From the NCBI RefSeq assembly GCF_000062885.1, contig NC_009142.1, positions 6,499,584 to 6,563,583 of the forward strand: DNA of 64,000 bases. The letters are read 5' to 3'. Source of the DNA: Saccharopolyspora erythraea NRRL 2338 (GTDB lineage Bacteria; Actinomycetota; Actinomycetes; Mycobacteriales; Pseudonocardiaceae). Position numbers and translations under genes: made by a program. A model generated the notes under the pieces. It worked only from the letters and a program-made list of their open reading frames with translations. It ran no database searches and was not told where the DNA came from. Every line of letters starts with the position of its first letter. Position 1 is the first letter of the stretch. This document shows positions 36,010-45,743 of the stretch, piece by piece.

Positions 36010-36315
36010 TCAGTCCTGGCCCCGGCGGCGGAACCAGCCGCCGCCGGGTCGCTGCGGGCGGTTGCGGCTGCGGTACTCCAGCTTCGGCCAGTCGCCCGCG
36101 TCGTCGTTGCGCTCGACGTGCTCCGGTGCACCGAACACGGCCGGGCCCGCGCGGCCGTAGTCGTCGGCGGTGATCACACCGGAGAGGTCGATGCCCGAGG
36201 GCGGGGTGCTGGCGTCGTCGTCGACGCGCCCCGCCCCCGCGCCCAACGGCAGGCCCACTGGCGGCGTCGGCGCGTCGGCCTCCGCGTCGTACCTGCGATC
36301 ACCTGAGCTGGCCAC
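36010..36315 (-). CDS. Small hydrophilic protein, unknown function
   Basis: 101 residues, acidic in the first half and basic at the end (RSRNRPQRPGGGWFRRRGQD), with no membrane segment, Cys or recognised domain. The central SGVITADDYGRAGPAVFG may be the only ordered part. GTG 36315 follows AGGAG with seven-base spacing, which supports real expression. It lies 65 bases downstream of the pseudouridine synthase on the same strand and may be the last gene of the lspA-rluD transcript. Confidence 0.65.
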   Translation of the reverse strand: MASSGDRRYDAEADAPTPPVGLPLGAGAGRVDDDASTPPSGIDLSGVITADDYGRAGPAVFGAPEHVERNDDAGDWPKLEYRSRNRPQRPGGGWFRRRGQD

Positions 36316-36380
36316 CGCGATCTCCTGTCATCGGGCGTTGCAGAGTTTCCCCCAAAGCTACGGCATTTCCGGCGCGCGGG

Positions 36381-37313
36381 TCAGCCGTCGGCGTCGCGCA
36401 GCACGTCGACGGCGTGCGCGAGGTCCGCGGGGTAGTCGCTGTCGAAGCTCACCCACCGCCCGTCGGACGGGTGCTCGAACCCCAGGCTTCTGGCGTGCAG
36501 CCACTGCCTGCTGAGCCCGACCCGCCGGGCCAGCACCGGGTCCGCGCCGTAGGTCAGGTCTCCGACGCAGGGGTGGCGGACCGCGGCGAAGTGCACCCGG
36601 ATCTGGTGGGTGCGGCCGGTCTCCAGCTTGACGTCCACCAGTGAGGCCGCCCGGAACGCCTCGACGGTCTCGTAGTGGGTGATGCTCGGCTTGCCACCCG
36701 CGACGACGGCGAACTTGTAGTCGTGGCGCGGATGCCGGTCGATCGGCGCGTCGATCGTGCCGCGGCTGGGGTCGGGGTGGCCCTGCACCAGCGCGTGGTA
36801 GCGCTTGTCGACGGTGCGCTCCTTGAACGCGCGTTTGAGCGTCGAGTAGGCGTGCTCGCTCTTGGCCACCACCATCACGCCGGTCGTGCCCGCGTCGAGC
36901 CGGTGCACCACGCCCTGGCGCTCGGAGGCGCCGGAGGTCGCGATCCGCACGCCGGCCGCGGCCAGGCCGCCGACCACCGTGGGCCCCTCCCAGCCGGGAC
37001 TGGGGTGCACGGCCACGCCGATGGGCTTGTCGACCACGACGATGTCGTCGTCCTGGTGCAGGATCCGCAGGCCCTCGACCGGCACCGCGACGACCTCCAG
37101 CGGCTGCTCCGCCGGGGGCAGCGTCACCTCAAGCCACGCACCGGCCACCAGCCGGTCGGACTTGCCCGCGGGCGTGCCGTCGAGCACCACGTCACCGGAT
37201 TCGGCCAGGCCCGCCACGATGGTGCGCGAGAGCCCGAGCAGCTTGGACAGCCCGGCGTCCACGCGCATGCCGTCGAGCCCGTCGGGGACCGGCAGCGTCC
37301 GCAGGCCGCTCAC
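36381..37313 (-). CDS. RluA/RluD-family pseudouridine synthase
   Basis: Converts specific uridines to pseudouridine in RNA, most likely 23S rRNA. 310 residues: N-terminal S4 RNA-binding domain (about 10-60) and catalytic domain with [16 protein letters not shown], whose Asp is the nucleophile, then [21 protein letters not shown] and [17 protein letters not shown] 37313 overlaps the lspA stop as GTGA, giving the common actinobacterial lspA-rluD pair. The exact target position is not determinable. Confidence 0.93.
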   Translation of the reverse strand: MSGLRTLPVPDGLDGMRVDAGLSKLLGLSRTIVAGLAESGDVVLDGTPAGKSDRLVAGAWLEVTLPPAEQPLEVVAVPVEGLRILHQDDDIVVVDKPIGVAVHPSPGWEGPTVVGGLAAAGVRIATSGASERQGVVHRLDAGTTGVMVVAKSEHAYSTLKRAFKERTVDKRYHALVQGHPDPSRGTIDAPIDRHPRHDYKFAVVAGGKPSITHYETVEAFRAASLVDVKLETGRTHQIRVHFAAVRHPCVGDLTYGADPVLARRVGLSRQWLHARSLGFEHPSDGRWVSFDSDYPADLAHAVDVLRDADG

Positions 37314-38044
37314 GACCCCGCCTGCTTCCGCTTGCCCCGGTGCACGGTGCCGTCGTAGTCGCGGCCCAGCAGCGACAGCAGCACGACCAGGGCGCCGCCG
37401 CAGACGATCGCCGAGTCGGCGAGGTTGAACACCGGGTAGTACTGCCCGCCCGGGGCGAAGACCGAGATGAAGTCCACGACGTGGCCCTGCATCGGGCCGG
37501 GGGCCCGGAAGAACCGGTCGACGAGGTTGCCGCAGGCGCCGCCCAGCACCAGGCCGAGGCCGATCGCCCAGCCGGTCGAGCGCAGCTTGCGGGCCAGCCA
37601 GACGATCACGCCGACGACCACGATGGCCAGCAGCGCGAGCAGCCACGTCATGCCGGTGGCCAGCGAGAACGCCGCGCCCGGGTTGCGGAAGACGTCCAGG
37701 TAGACCACGCCGCCCAGGATCGGCACCGGCGGGCCGCCCTCCAGATTGGCCACGACCGCGACCTTGGTGGCGATGTCGAGCCCCAGCGCGACGGCGGCGA
37801 TGGCGAACACCAGCGCCAGCAGGCGCCTGGGGTTCGGACCGGCCGGAGTCTCCTCGGTCGCACCGGCCTCGGCACTGGTGCCGGCGTCGCGTTCGGCCCC
37901 GGCTTCGGTGCCTGCCGAGGCCGGGACGGCCTCGGTCTCGGCCGCGACGCCGCGCTCGGCACCGGTGCGGGTGTCGGCGTCGCGCGCGCCCTGCGCCGTC
38001 GCGGGCCGCTCGGGTTCGGACTGGTCGCTGCTCACGTCGGCCAT
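37310..38044 (-). CDS. lspA: Lipoprotein signal peptidase II with acidic N-terminal extension
   Basis: Membrane aspartic peptidase cleaving lipoprotein signal peptides. The catalytic Asp residues lie in [12 protein letters not shown] and [18 protein letters not shown] is the other conserved loop. Four membrane segments follow a 70-residue Glu/Ala/Thr-rich tail (ATG 38044 to about residue 72) absent from short LspA proteins. The core begins near [16 protein letters not shown]. The stop overlaps rluD-like translation. Family length without the tail is about 170 residues, so a shorter start is possible, although none with a ribosome site stands out. Confidence 0.93.
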   Translation of the reverse strand: MADVSSDQSEPERPATAQGARDADTRTGAERGVAAETEAVPASAGTEAGAERDAGTSAEAGATEETPAGPNPRRLLALVFAIAAVALGLDIATKVAVVANLEGGPPVPILGGVVYLDVFRNPGAAFSLATGMTWLLALLAIVVVGVIVWLARKLRSTGWAIGLGLVLGGACGNLVDRFFRAPGPMQGHVVDFISVFAPGGQYYPVFNLADSAIVCGGALVVLLSLLGRDYDGTVHRGKRKQAGS

Positions 38045-38082
38045 TGTCCCCGAACCGCTCGGTGCGGTGTCGGCGGCACTGC

Positions 38083-39441
38083 TTAGCCGTCGAGGAAGGC
38101 GGGAGCCTCGCGCGGGTCGTCGACCGGGACCCAGCGGCCGTCGACCTGTTCGTAGCGCCACCGGGGTCCCTCGGCGACCAGCCGGTGCAGAGCGGCGACG
38201 AGGCGGTCGACGTGCTCGGTCATGGTGCCCAGCCCTACGCTCACGCGCAGCGCCCGCTGCGAGTCCGCGCCCGACTCGGCCAGCAGCCGCTGCATTGCCA
38301 GGTGGGCGCAGAACAGGCCGTCCCGCACGCCGATGCCGTGCTCGGCCGACAGCGCCGCCGCCAGCAGGCCGGGATCGCGGCCGTCGACGGTGAAGCTGAC
38401 CACGCCGACCCGGTCGTGGCCGGTACCGAACAGGCTCAGCTCCCGCAGACCGGGGACCTCGCCCAGCCCGGCGCGCAGCCGCCGCAGCAGCAGCGCCTCG
38501 TGCTCGATGACCGGTCGCCAGCCGTCCGCGGCCAGGGTCTGGCAGGCGGCGGCCAGGGCGTGCACGCCGACGGTGTTCGGCGACCCGGCCTCGTGGCGCT
38601 CCGGGCCGAGGTTCCAGCCGACCGAGGAGTCGCGCACCGCGCGGGTCGCTCCGCCACCGGCCAGGTACGGATCGGCGGCGTTGAGCCAGTCGGCGCGGCC
38701 GACCAGCGCTCCCGCGCCGAAGGGGGCGTAGAGCTTGTGGCCGGAGATCGCGACGTAGTCGATGTCGAGCTCGCCGATCCGCACCGGCCGGTGCGGCGCG
38801 AGCTGGGCGGCGTCGAGGACGGTGCGGGCGCCCCGCCGCCGGGCGACGCGCGCGAGCTCGGCGACCGGCCACACCTCGCCGGTGACGTTCGAGGCGCCGG
38901 TGAGCACCGCCAGGCGCGGCCCTTCCGGGCAGGCCGCCAACGCGGCGTCGAGCGCTTCGACGGCATCCTCGGGTGTCGCCGGAGCGGGCAGGCGCCGGAC
39001 GCGGGGACCGCTGCCCCAAGGCAGCAGTGCGGCGTGGTGCTCGGTGTCGAAGACGACCACGGAGGTCGCCCGCGGCAGGGCCTTCGCCAGCAGGTTGAGC
39101 GCGTCGGTGGTGTTGCGGGTGAAGACCACAGCGTCGGTGTCGCGGGCGCCGGTGAAGGCCCGCAGCTTCGCCCGCGCCCCCTCGTACACCCGCGTGCACA
39201 CCTGCGAGGCGAACCCGGCGCCGCGGTGCACGCTGGCGTACCAGGGCAGCAGCTCGTCGACGGCGTCCCGCACGCTGCGCAGGCAGGGAGCGCTGGCGGC
39301 GTGGTCCAGGTTGGCGTAGCCGATCCGCCCACCGGTCACCAGCGGCACCCGCAACGCCTCGCCCACGACGGCCGGAACGCGTGCGGCGGTGTCCACAACG
39401 GACTGCTCGGGAATCTGGAACGGTCTGGTGGCCACGGACAC
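38083..39441 (-). CDS. Class V aminotransferase / cysteine desulfurase-like protein
   Basis: PLP-dependent enzyme of the SufS/NifS-like class, 452 residues from GTG 39441. Features: [16 protein letters not shown] near residue 45, [18 protein letters not shown], the phosphate-binding [22 protein letters not shown], and the Schiff-base lysine in [17 protein letters not shown]. Start: GAGGAGG lies just before GTG 39441 (GTG 39435 also possible). The frame extends to 39594, but that stretch is a SAM-IV riboswitch, not protein. Riboswitch control indicates a role in sulfur or methionine metabolism. Confidence 0.87.
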   Translation of the reverse strand: MSVATRPFQIPEQSVVDTAARVPAVVGEALRVPLVTGGRIGYANLDHAASAPCLRSVRDAVDELLPWYASVHRGAGFASQVCTRVYEGARAKLRAFTGARDTDAVVFTRNTTDALNLLAKALPRATSVVVFDTEHHAALLPWGSGPRVRRLPAPATPEDAVEALDAALAACPEGPRLAVLTGASNVTGEVWPVAELARVARRRGARTVLDAAQLAPHRPVRIGELDIDYVAISGHKLYAPFGAGALVGRADWLNAADPYLAGGGATRAVRDSSVGWNLGPERHEAGSPNTVGVHALAAACQTLAADGWRPVIEHEALLLRRLRAGLGEVPGLRELSLFGTGHDRVGVVSFTVDGRDPGLLAAALSAEHGIGVRDGLFCAHLAMQRLLAESGADSQRALRVSVGLGTMTEHVDRLVAALHRLVAEGPRWRYEQVDGRWVPVDDPREAPAFLDG

Positions 39442-39450
39442 GATGCCCTC

Positions 39451-39472
39451 CTCGGGTCTGGTCGGACCCGAG
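39451..39472 (-). promoter_or_regulatory. Expression-platform hairpin over the ribosome site
   Basis: On the minus strand CTCGGGTC and GACCCGAG form eight perfect pairs around six bases and run directly into GAGG of the ribosome-binding site of the class V aminotransferase. Its position between aptamer and start codon fits a translational on/off switch for the SAM-IV riboswitch. Confidence 0.65.
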
Positions 39473-39479
39473 TGGATCG

Positions 39480-39600
39480 GTGGGCCCGCGCTTGCCGGGT
39501 CGCCCTGCGCGACCGGCCAGGTCCTCACCCGGGGCACCCCACCGCGGTTGGAGGGTTGCCGGCCAGCAAGCCGGGGCTTGACGCTGGCGCTCATGACCTT
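39480..39600 (-). ncRNA. SAM-IV riboswitch aptamer
   Basis: The minus strand reads GGTCATGAGCGCCAGCGT, then AAGCCCCGGCTTGCTGGC, CGGCAACCCTCCAACCGCGG and TGGGGTGCCCCGGGTGAGGA in direct succession, which is the SAM-IV consensus known from actinomycetes. A pseudoknot side and a 3' stem follow. It lies directly upstream of the class V aminotransferase, whose start has to be placed after it. SAM binding would be expected to shut off translation. Confidence 0.85.
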
Positions 39601-39687
39601 CGGGGCAACAACTTAGGAGGCGGCCGCACCGCGCCACAACCGCCGTCCCAGGAAATGGGAGCGGTCTCGGTCACAGGGTCCGGACTG

Positions 39688-40101
39688 TCAGGGGACGATG
39701 ACGTCCAGGTCGAGTTGGGCCACCCCTCGGGCCAGCTTCTCATCACTGGTTATCAACGTGGCGTCGAGAGACTCGGCCAGTGACACGTAGTAGGCATCCC
39801 CGACCGAACAAACAGACCGCAGACCCCAAACACGCGGAGCGAACGGACGCGCGTCGTGAACCTCGAACGGCAGCAACAAGAACTCGCCGAAGACGGTCTC
39901 GGCTTCGGCTGACGTCAGCGATCCGGAACGCTCCCGCTTCCGCAGCACGTTGATGACTTCCCTGTCGATGGTGTCCGGTACGTGCGACTGCGCGAACGGG
40001 CTGCTGATCAACTCACCTATCCGGTGGGCCCGCCGCAGTTGCAGGAGCAGATCGAGCACGGCCGACGCGTCGACCACGAGCGGACGCCCTCGTCCGGTCA
40101 C
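39688..40101 (-). CDS. vapC: PIN-domain toxin (VapC)
   Basis: 137-residue ribonuclease toxin. The PIN active site acids are present: Asp11 (VVDASAV), Glu48 (DREVINVLRK), Asp102 (SVGDAYYVSLA) and Asp120 (ITSDEKLA). Such enzymes cleave tRNA or rRNA. The start overlaps the stop of the antitoxin gene by four bases. The second gene of the vapBC pair, it ends about 85 bases from the SAM-IV riboswitch. Confidence 0.9.
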   Translation of the reverse strand: MTGRGRPLVVDASAVLDLLLQLRRAHRIGELISSPFAQSHVPDTIDREVINVLRKRERSGSLTSAEAETVFGEFLLLPFEVHDARPFAPRVWGLRSVCSVGDAYYVSLAESLDATLITSDEKLARGVAQLDLDVIVP

Positions 40102-40328
40102 TCGGCGTCCCTGAGCTCTCGCACGTCGGCGGCAGTGCTGTCGAGGTCGGTGAGCTGACCGCGCTGCTCAAGCCGCCTGACCATCTCGGCCATCGGCGGC
40201 CTGGACGCGGCCTGCGTCAGCAATCCCCTGAGGAACTCGGAGTAGCTCTGTCCCGCCTCCACCGCACGGATCTTCAACGTGCGGTAAACATCCTCCGGCA
40301 CGTCGCGGATCTGAACCAGTACGCCCAT
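40098..40328 (-). CDS. vapB: Ribbon-helix-helix antitoxin (VapB/FitA-like)
   Basis: 76-residue antitoxin. The N-terminal FitA-type ribbon-helix-helix MGVLVQIRDVPEDVYRTLKI and the following AGQSYSEFLRGLL bind DNA; the C-terminal tail LTDLDSTAADVRELRD would block the VapC active site. ATG 40328 is embedded in a palindrome, indicating tight autoregulation and perhaps a leaderless transcript, since no ribosome site is visible. Confidence 0.88.
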   Translation of the reverse strand: MGVLVQIRDVPEDVYRTLKIRAVEAGQSYSEFLRGLLTQAASRPPMAEMVRRLEQRGQLTDLDSTAADVRELRDAE

Positions 40329-40343
40329 ACAGAAAGTATGGGC
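40323..40343. promoter_or_regulatory. VapBC operator palindrome
   Basis: GCCCATAC (40323-40330) and GTATGGGC (40336-40343) around AGAAA: eight perfect pairs, overlapping the vapB start codon (40326-40328). Suitable for a ribbon-helix-helix dimer. Confidence 0.7.
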
Positions 40344-40413
40344 TCATTCGCAGTGCCACCGCAACACTCGTCCGGGTGGGCTCCGCCGCCGGAGCCCACC
40401 CGGAAACAGCAGG

Positions 40414-43400
40414 TCAGGACTTCGCGACCGCGACCGCGATCTCGGTGCCCTCGCCGACGGTGCCCGCGAAACCGCCTTCGGCACCGCCCGCCTCCAGGGC
40501 CTCGGCCAGGGTCTCGCCCGCGATGAACTCGCGGTGCGCCTCGACGGCCTCCAGCACCTCGGCCGGCGCCGACACCACGACCCGGACCCGGTCGGAGACC
40601 TCGAAGTCCGCCTCGCGCCGCGCCTGCTGGACGACCCGGACCACGTCGCGGGCCAGGCCCTCCAGCGCCAGCTCCGGCGTCACCTCGTTGTCGAGCACGA
40701 CCAGGCCGCTTCCGCCGGGCAGCGCCGCCGCGGCCCCGGTGTCGGTGGACACCAGGCGCTCGGTGAACTCGCCCTCCCGCAGCTCGATCCCGGCCGCGAC
40801 CACGTTTCCGGCCGGCGTGCGGGTCCAGTCACCGGACTTGACCGCCTTGATCACCGTCTGCACGTCCTTGCCCAGCCGCGGACCGGCCGCCCGCGCGTTC
40901 ACCGCGACCTCGAACCGGCCGTGCGCGGCGACGTCGGTGGTCAGCTCGACGGACTTGACGTTCACCTCGTCGCGGACGAGGTCGGTGAACTGCCGCAACG
41001 ACTCCGCCTCCGGCGTGGCGACCACCAGCCTGGACAGCGGCAGCCGGACCCGCAGCTTGTTGGACTTGCGCAGCGCCAGCGCCGAGGAGCAGACCTGGCG
41101 CACCCGGTCCATCGCCGAGACCAGCGCGGCGTCTGCGGGCAGCTCGTCGACCAGCGGCCAGTCCGCCAGGTGCACCGAGCGACCGCCGGTGAGCCCCCGC
41201 CACACCGACTCCGCGGTGAGCGGCAGCAGCGGCGCGACGACCCGGCAGGTCACCTCCAGCACGGTGTGCAGGGTGTCGATCGCGTCGCGGTCACCGGCCC
41301 AGAACCGGTCGCGCGAGCGCCGCACGTACCAGTTCGTCAGCACCTCCAGGAAGTCCCGCACCGTCGCGCAGGCACCCGCGAGGTCGAAAGTGTCCATCGC
41401 GTCCTGCACGTCGCCGACCAGCTCGTGGGTCTTGGCCAGCACGTAGCGGTCGAGCACGTGCTTGCTGTCCACTCTGGACCGGCCCTCGACGCCCTCGGCG
41501 TTGGCGTACAGCGCCAGGAAGTACCAGGAGTTCCACAGCGGCAGCACGGCCTGGCGCACCGCGTCGCGGATGCCCCGCTCGGTGACGACCAGGTCGCCGC
41601 CGCGCAGGATCGGGCTCGACATCAGGAACCAGCGCATCGCGTCGGAACCGTCGCGGTCGAAGACCTCGTTGACGTCGGGGTAGTTCTTCTTCGACTTCGA
41701 CATCTTCAGGCCGTCGTGGCCCAGCACGATGCCGTGCGCCACGACGTTGGAGAACGCCGGGCGGTCGAACAGCGCGGTGGCCAGCACGTGCAGCGTGTAG
41801 AACCAGCCGCGGGTCTGGCCGTTGTACTCGACGATGAAGTCGCCCGGGTAGTGGTGCTCGAACCACTCGGCGTTCTCGAACGGGTAGTGCACCTGGGCGT
41901 AGGGCATCGACCCGGACTCGAACCAGCAGTCCAGCACCTCCGGCACGCGCCGCATGGTCGACTTCCCGCTCGGGTCGTCCGGGTTGGGCCTGGTCAGCTC
42001 GTCGATCTGCGGGCGGTGCAGGTCGGTGGGCCGCACGCCGAAGTCGCGCTCCAGCTCGTCCAGCGAGCCGTAGACGTCGGTGCGCGGGTAGGCCGGGTCG
42101 TCGGAGACCCACACCGGGATGGGCGAGCCCCAGTACCGGTTGCGGGAGATGTTCCAGTCGCGGGCGTTCTCCAGCCACTTGCCGAACTGGCCGTCGCGGA
42201 TGTGCTCGGGCGACCAGTTGATCCGCTGGTTCAGCTCGACCATGCGGTCCTTGAACTGGCTGACCGCCACGAACCACGACGACACCGGGCGCTGGATCAG
42301 CGGGTTGTCGCAGCGCCAGCAGTGCGGGTACGGGTGGTCGTAGGTCTCGTGGCGCAGCAGCAGACCCGCGTCCTTGAGGTCGCGGATGATCTGCTTGTTG
42401 GCGTCGAAGATGTGCTGGCCCGCGTACGGCGGGGCCTCGGCGGTGAACTTGCCGTGCGCGTCCACGGGGACCGCCAGCTCCACGTCGGCGGCGTCGGTGA
42501 CGGTCTTGTCGTCCTCGCCGAACGGGGCGATGTGCACGATGCCGGTGCCGTCCTCGGTGGTGACGAAGTCACCGGGCAGCACCTGGTGGGCGTTGCGGTT
42601 GCCGGCGAAGAAGTCGAACGGCGGCGTGTAGCCGACGCCGAGCAGGTCCTCGCCCTTCATCCGCCCGACCACGTGGTCGGCGACGTCCTCCCCCAGCTCC
42701 CGCGCGTAGGCGCCCAGGCGCGCCTCGGCCAGCACGTAGCGCTCGGCGCTGTTGGCGGGCGCCACCACCACGTAGTCGACCTCGGGGTGCACGGCGGCGG
42801 CGAAGTTCGACGGCAGCGTCCACGGGGTCGTCGTCCAGACCAGGGCCAGCGCGCCGTCGAAGACCTCTCCGGGGGCGTTCAGCCGCAGCCCGACGGTGAC
42901 CGCCGGGTCCTGGCGCTGGCGGTAGACGTCGTCCATGCGGGTCTCGGTGTTGGACAGCGGCGTCTCGCAGCGCCAGCAGTACCAGAGCACCCGGAAGCCC
43001 TCGTAGACCAGACCCTTGTCCCACAGGGTCTTGAACGCCCACATGACGCTTTCCATGTAGTCCAGGTCGAGCGTCTTGTAGTCGTTGTCGAAGTCGACCC
43101 ACCTCGCCTGGCGGGTGACGTAGTCCTCCCACTCGGCGGTGTAGCGCAGGACCGAGGCGCGGCAGGCGTCGTTGAACTCCGCCACGCCCATGGCCTCGAT
43201 CTCGGACTTGGACGTGATGCCGAGCTGCTTCTCGGCCTCGACCTCGGCGGGCAGGCCGTGGCAGTCCCAGCCGAACCGGCGCTCCACCCGGCGGCCGCGC
43301 ATCGTCTGGTAGCGCGGCACGGCGTCCTTGACGTAGCCGGTGAGCAGGTGGCCGTAGTGCGGCAGGCCGTTGGCGAAGGGCGGGCCGTCGTAGAAGACGA

Positions 43401-43566
43401 ACTCGTTCGCCCCGTTGGCGCCCGCTTCCCTGGCCTGCACGCTGGCCTGGAAGGTCTTGTCGTCGGCCCAGTAATCCAGGACCTGGCGCTCGATCCCGGG
43501 GAACGACGGCTGCGCGGCGACGCCCTGGGCGTCGGTGCCGTTGAACGAAACCTTGGGATAGGCCAT
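40414..43566 (-). CDS. ileS: Isoleucyl-tRNA synthetase
   Basis: Class I synthetase charging tRNA-Ile, 1050 residues. The HIGH-type motif is in [15 protein letters not shown] (about residues 55-70) and the KMSKS loop in [16 protein letters not shown] near 620. The CP1 editing domain has [14 protein letters not shown]. The length and the lack of a C-terminal zinc finger fit the eukaryote-like IleS found in many actinomycetes. ATG 43566 directly follows a T-box leader; the apparent extension to 43896 is the translated leader and is not real. Regulated by uncharged tRNA-Ile. Confidence 0.97.
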   Translation of the reverse strand: MAYPKVSFNGTDAQGVAAQPSFPGIERQVLDYWADDKTFQASVQAREAGANGANEFVFYDGPPFANGLPHYGHLLTGYVKDAVPRYQTMRGRRVERRFGWDCHGLPAEVEAEKQLGITSKSEIEAMGVAEFNDACRASVLRYTAEWEDYVTRQARWVDFDNDYKTLDLDYMESVMWAFKTLWDKGLVYEGFRVLWYCWRCETPLSNTETRMDDVYRQRQDPAVTVGLRLNAPGEVFDGALALVWTTTPWTLPSNFAAAVHPEVDYVVVAPANSAERYVLAEARLGAYARELGEDVADHVVGRMKGEDLLGVGYTPPFDFFAGNRNAHQVLPGDFVTTEDGTGIVHIAPFGEDDKTVTDAADVELAVPVDAHGKFTAEAPPYAGQHIFDANKQIIRDLKDAGLLLRHETYDHPYPHCWRCDNPLIQRPVSSWFVAVSQFKDRMVELNQRINWSPEHIRDGQFGKWLENARDWNISRNRYWGSPIPVWVSDDPAYPRTDVYGSLDELERDFGVRPTDLHRPQIDELTRPNPDDPSGKSTMRRVPEVLDCWFESGSMPYAQVHYPFENAEWFEHHYPGDFIVEYNGQTRGWFYTLHVLATALFDRPAFSNVVAHGIVLGHDGLKMSKSKKNYPDVNEVFDRDGSDAMRWFLMSSPILRGGDLVVTERGIRDAVRQAVLPLWNSWYFLALYANAEGVEGRSRVDSKHVLDRYVLAKTHELVGDVQDAMDTFDLAGACATVRDFLEVLTNWYVRRSRDRFWAGDRDAIDTLHTVLEVTCRVVAPLLPLTAESVWRGLTGGRSVHLADWPLVDELPADAALVSAMDRVRQVCSSALALRKSNKLRVRLPLSRLVVATPEAESLRQFTDLVRDEVNVKSVELTTDVAAHGRFEVAVNARAAGPRLGKDVQTVIKAVKSGDWTRTPAGNVVAAGIELREGEFTERLVSTDTGAAAALPGGSGLVVLDNEVTPELALEGLARDVVRVVQQARREADFEVSDRVRVVVSAPAEVLEAVEAHREFIAGETLAEALEAGGAEGGFAGTVGEGTEIAVAVAKS

Positions 43567-43574
43567 CGCGGATG

Positions 43575-43820
43575 TGCTCCTCGCGGTGTGTCGGGTCCAC
43601 CCGGGGACGACACAGGTGCCGCGGTACCACCCCGCTTGCCGCCTGCGCGGAGACGCCGACGACCTCTCGTTGGCCGGCTGTGACGGGCCGGACCCGTCCG
43701 GTTCTACTGAGGCCGCGCGGGCCCGTTCTTCCGGAGGCTCCCCGGTGATGGCCGGATCGACGCCGTGGTGTTCGAAGCTTGGACCTCCCGGGAACGACGT
43801 CCCAGGAAGTGAGGTGCTCA
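43575..43820 (-). ncRNA. T-box riboswitch (ileS leader)
   Basis: The minus strand holds the T-box core GGGTGGTACCGCGG (complement at 43619-43632), which pairs with the tRNA acceptor end. Stem I upstream contains two ATC isoleucine triplets (43747-43749 and 43755-43757), one of them the likely specifier. After the T-box, TGTGTCG/CGACACA can form a hairpin next to GAGGAG before the ileS ATG, consistent with the translational type found in actinobacteria. Confidence 0.93.
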
Positions 43821-43830
43821 GGATAGCGCG

Positions 43831-44000
43831 CGGGCGCCACCCGTTATTCCGGGGCCGCACGTGCCGGCCGCCGACTTGCTCGACCGCTGCCGACAACCTG
43901 TTCGGCCGCGGCCGCCGACCTGTTCACACGCCGCCGCTGGCCTCGGGCTCCAGACGCCGAACCGCGACCGGCTCCGGCTCGCGCTCTGGCGCTCGCCCGG
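43831..44000. other. Intergenic spacer upstream of the ileS leader
   Basis: About 170 bases that must contain the ileS promoter. No gene or repeat was recognised. Confidence 0.35.
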
Positions 44001-44480
44001 TCAGTCCGACGCGGTCGCGCGCTGCCGGTCCGCCAGCGTGGCGTCCGGCGAGCACTGCGCGCAGGGCCCGAACCCGAGCTCGCGCGCCTCCCGCACCGGC
44101 AGCGGCAACACTTCGCGGCCGCCGAGCCACCCGCAGGACCGGAGGTGGTACCGGGGCCGCTCGTCGATGACGACGACCTCGGTCTCCAGCTCCGACACCA
44201 CGAGCAGGTCCGCCGCGTCGGTCTCCTCCTCCGCGGGCTCCACCTCCGCGTCGGAGGACTCCCGCACGGCCGGCGCGGGCTGCTCGCCCTCGGTCCCGGA
44301 CCGCCGCACCGCCGACGAGCTCGCTTCCCGTCGGCGCCGCGCCCGGTCCACGACCAGCAGCACCACGCCCAGCACGCACAGCAGAACCGACGCCCAGGCC
44401 CACTCGGGGCGATCGACGACGACCGCGCCGACCAGCACCCCGCCGGCCGCCAGGACCAGCAGCAGCACGATCAACAGCAC
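44001..44480 (-). CDS. Two-helix membrane protein with conserved Cys/His tail, unknown function
   Basis: 159 residues. Two membrane segments (about 1-22 and 27-46) are followed by basic DRARRRREA, an acidic linker and a C-terminal soluble tail with VVVIDERPRYHLRSCGWL and ELGFGPCAQCSPDATLA. The spacing of His, Cys and the closing CAQC resembles small metal-binding tails seen in other actinomycete proteins, but metal binding is inference. GTG 44480. It lies downstream of wag31 on the same strand. Confidence 0.72.
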   Translation of the reverse strand: MLLIVLLLVLAAGGVLVGAVVVDRPEWAWASVLLCVLGVVLLVVDRARRRREASSSAVRRSGTEGEQPAPAVRESSDAEVEPAEEETDAADLLVVSELETEVVVIDERPRYHLRSCGWLGGREVLPLPVREARELGFGPCAQCSPDATLADRQRATASD

Positions 44481-44567
44481 GTCACTTCACGCCCTTTGCA
44501 CGGCCCGGCCGCAACGGCCTCCGGCGGCGATACCTCCCCAGGTCACCGCCGCCGACAGCCGTCGTCG

Positions 44568-45392
44568 TCAGCCCGCCTCGGCGGCACGCGCCCCGAAGCT
44601 GTAGCTCTGCTGGCCGGAGGAGCGGCTGCCGCTCTCGGCCGGCGCCGCCGAACCGCGGTCCTGCAGCTCGCGGAGCTGCGACTCCAGGTAGGTCTGCAGT
44701 CTGGTCCGGTACTCGCGCTCGAAGGTGCGAAGGGTGTCGATCTTCTTCTCGAGCGCGTTCTTCTCCTGCGTGATGTTGCCCATCACCTCGGCGTGCTTGC
44801 GCTGGGCGTCGCGCTCCAGCCCGGCGGCCTTCTCCCTGGCCTGCCGCTCCAGGGTCTCGGCCCTGGTCCGCGCGTCGTTGAGCATGGTCTCGGCGCGGGT
44901 GCGCGACTCGTTGACCATGCTGTCGCTCTTGGCGCGCGCGTCGGAGAGCAGCTGCTCGGACTTGGTCCGGGCCTCCGACAGCATGCCGTCGGCCTCGGCC
45001 TTGGCCTCCCCGGTCAGGCGGTCGGCCATCTCCTGCGCGAGGCCGAGCACCTTGGCGGCCTGCACGTGATGATCGCCACCCGGCGACGTCTGCTCAGCAG
45101 CGGTCGGCGCCGGGACCGGCGCCAGCCGACGGGGCTCCTCCACCGGTGCCGGTGCCGCGGAGACCTGCGCCGCCTGGCTGCGGGCGTCGTCCAGGTCGAC
45201 CTGCGCGGTCTGCAGCTGCGACTCCAGCTGCTCGACCTGGCTGCGCAGGTCGTTGTTCTCCTCGACCAGGCGGGCAAGCTCGGCTTCAACCAGGTCGAGG
45301 AAAGCGTCAACCTCGTCCTCGTTGTAGCCCCGCTTGCCGATCGGAGGTTTGCTGAACGCGACGTTATGAACGTCGGCGGGGGTCAAGCCCAC
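44568..45392 (-). CDS. wag31: DivIVA/Wag31 polar growth protein
   Basis: Coiled-coil scaffold marking cell poles and directing tip growth. 274 residues. The N-terminal membrane-binding part has [29 protein letters not shown] (motifs FSKPP and RGYNEDEVD). A first coiled coil spans about 30-75, a Pro/Ala linker 78-105, and a long Ala/Glu/Arg coiled coil runs from about 110 to 250. GTG 45392 follows GAGGTGATC. It ends the leftward division-gene series. Confidence 0.95.
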   Translation of the reverse strand: MGLTPADVHNVAFSKPPIGKRGYNEDEVDAFLDLVEAELARLVEENNDLRSQVEQLESQLQTAQVDLDDARSQAAQVSAAPAPVEEPRRLAPVPAPTAAEQTSPGGDHHVQAAKVLGLAQEMADRLTGEAKAEADGMLSEARTKSEQLLSDARAKSDSMVNESRTRAETMLNDARTRAETLERQAREKAAGLERDAQRKHAEVMGNITQEKNALEKKIDTLRTFEREYRTRLQTYLESQLRELQDRGSAAPAESGSRSSGQQSYSFGARAAEAG

Positions 45393-45439
45393 AAGATCAC
45401 CTCACGCACTCCTCGGCTGCGGGTCGTCCGGGTTCCCCG

Positions 45440-45724
45440 TCACCCGGACTTCACCAGTTGCATCAGTATGAACACAACCAGCAGCAGCACCATAATCGAT
45501 AGGTCCAGTCCGACGCCGCCGATCCGGACCGTCGGGATCACCCGACGCAGAAGTCGGATCGGCGGGTCGGTCACTGTGTAGATGCTCTCCAACGCGATTG
45601 CAACCCCCCCTGCGGGGCGCCAGTCGCGCGCGAACACCCGAACGAGCTCGATCACGATACGTGCCGTGAGCAGCAGCCAGAAGAAGAAGAGAACGTAATA
45701 AAGAACGATCAGCGCCGGTTCCAC
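45440..45724 (-). CDS. YggT family membrane protein
   Basis: 94 residues with two membrane segments (IVLYYVLFFFWLLLTARIVI and LDLSIMVLLLVVFILMQL) flanking the family motif YTVTDPPIRLLRRVIP. YggT/YlmG proteins are found between sepF and divIVA in Gram-positive bacteria and help with division or osmotic tolerance. It follows sepF by 19 bases. Confidence 0.92.
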   Translation of the reverse strand: MEPALIVLYYVLFFFWLLLTARIVIELVRVFARDWRPAGGVAIALESIYTVTDPPIRLLRRVIPTVRIGGVGLDLSIMVLLLVVFILMQLVKSG

Positions 45725-45743
45725 GCCTCAACTGTGCCACCAC

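Noticed and set aside
39442-39594. N-terminal 51 residues of the class V aminotransferase
   Set aside because: The sequence is a SAM-IV aptamer and expression platform; the ribosome site lies after it.
40534-43683. 1049-codon open frame on the + strand
   Set aside because: Antisense shadow of ileS with no recognisable domain.
43567-43896. 110-residue N-terminal extension of IleS
   Set aside because: It overlaps the T-box leader; the canonical MAYPKVSF start is at 43566.
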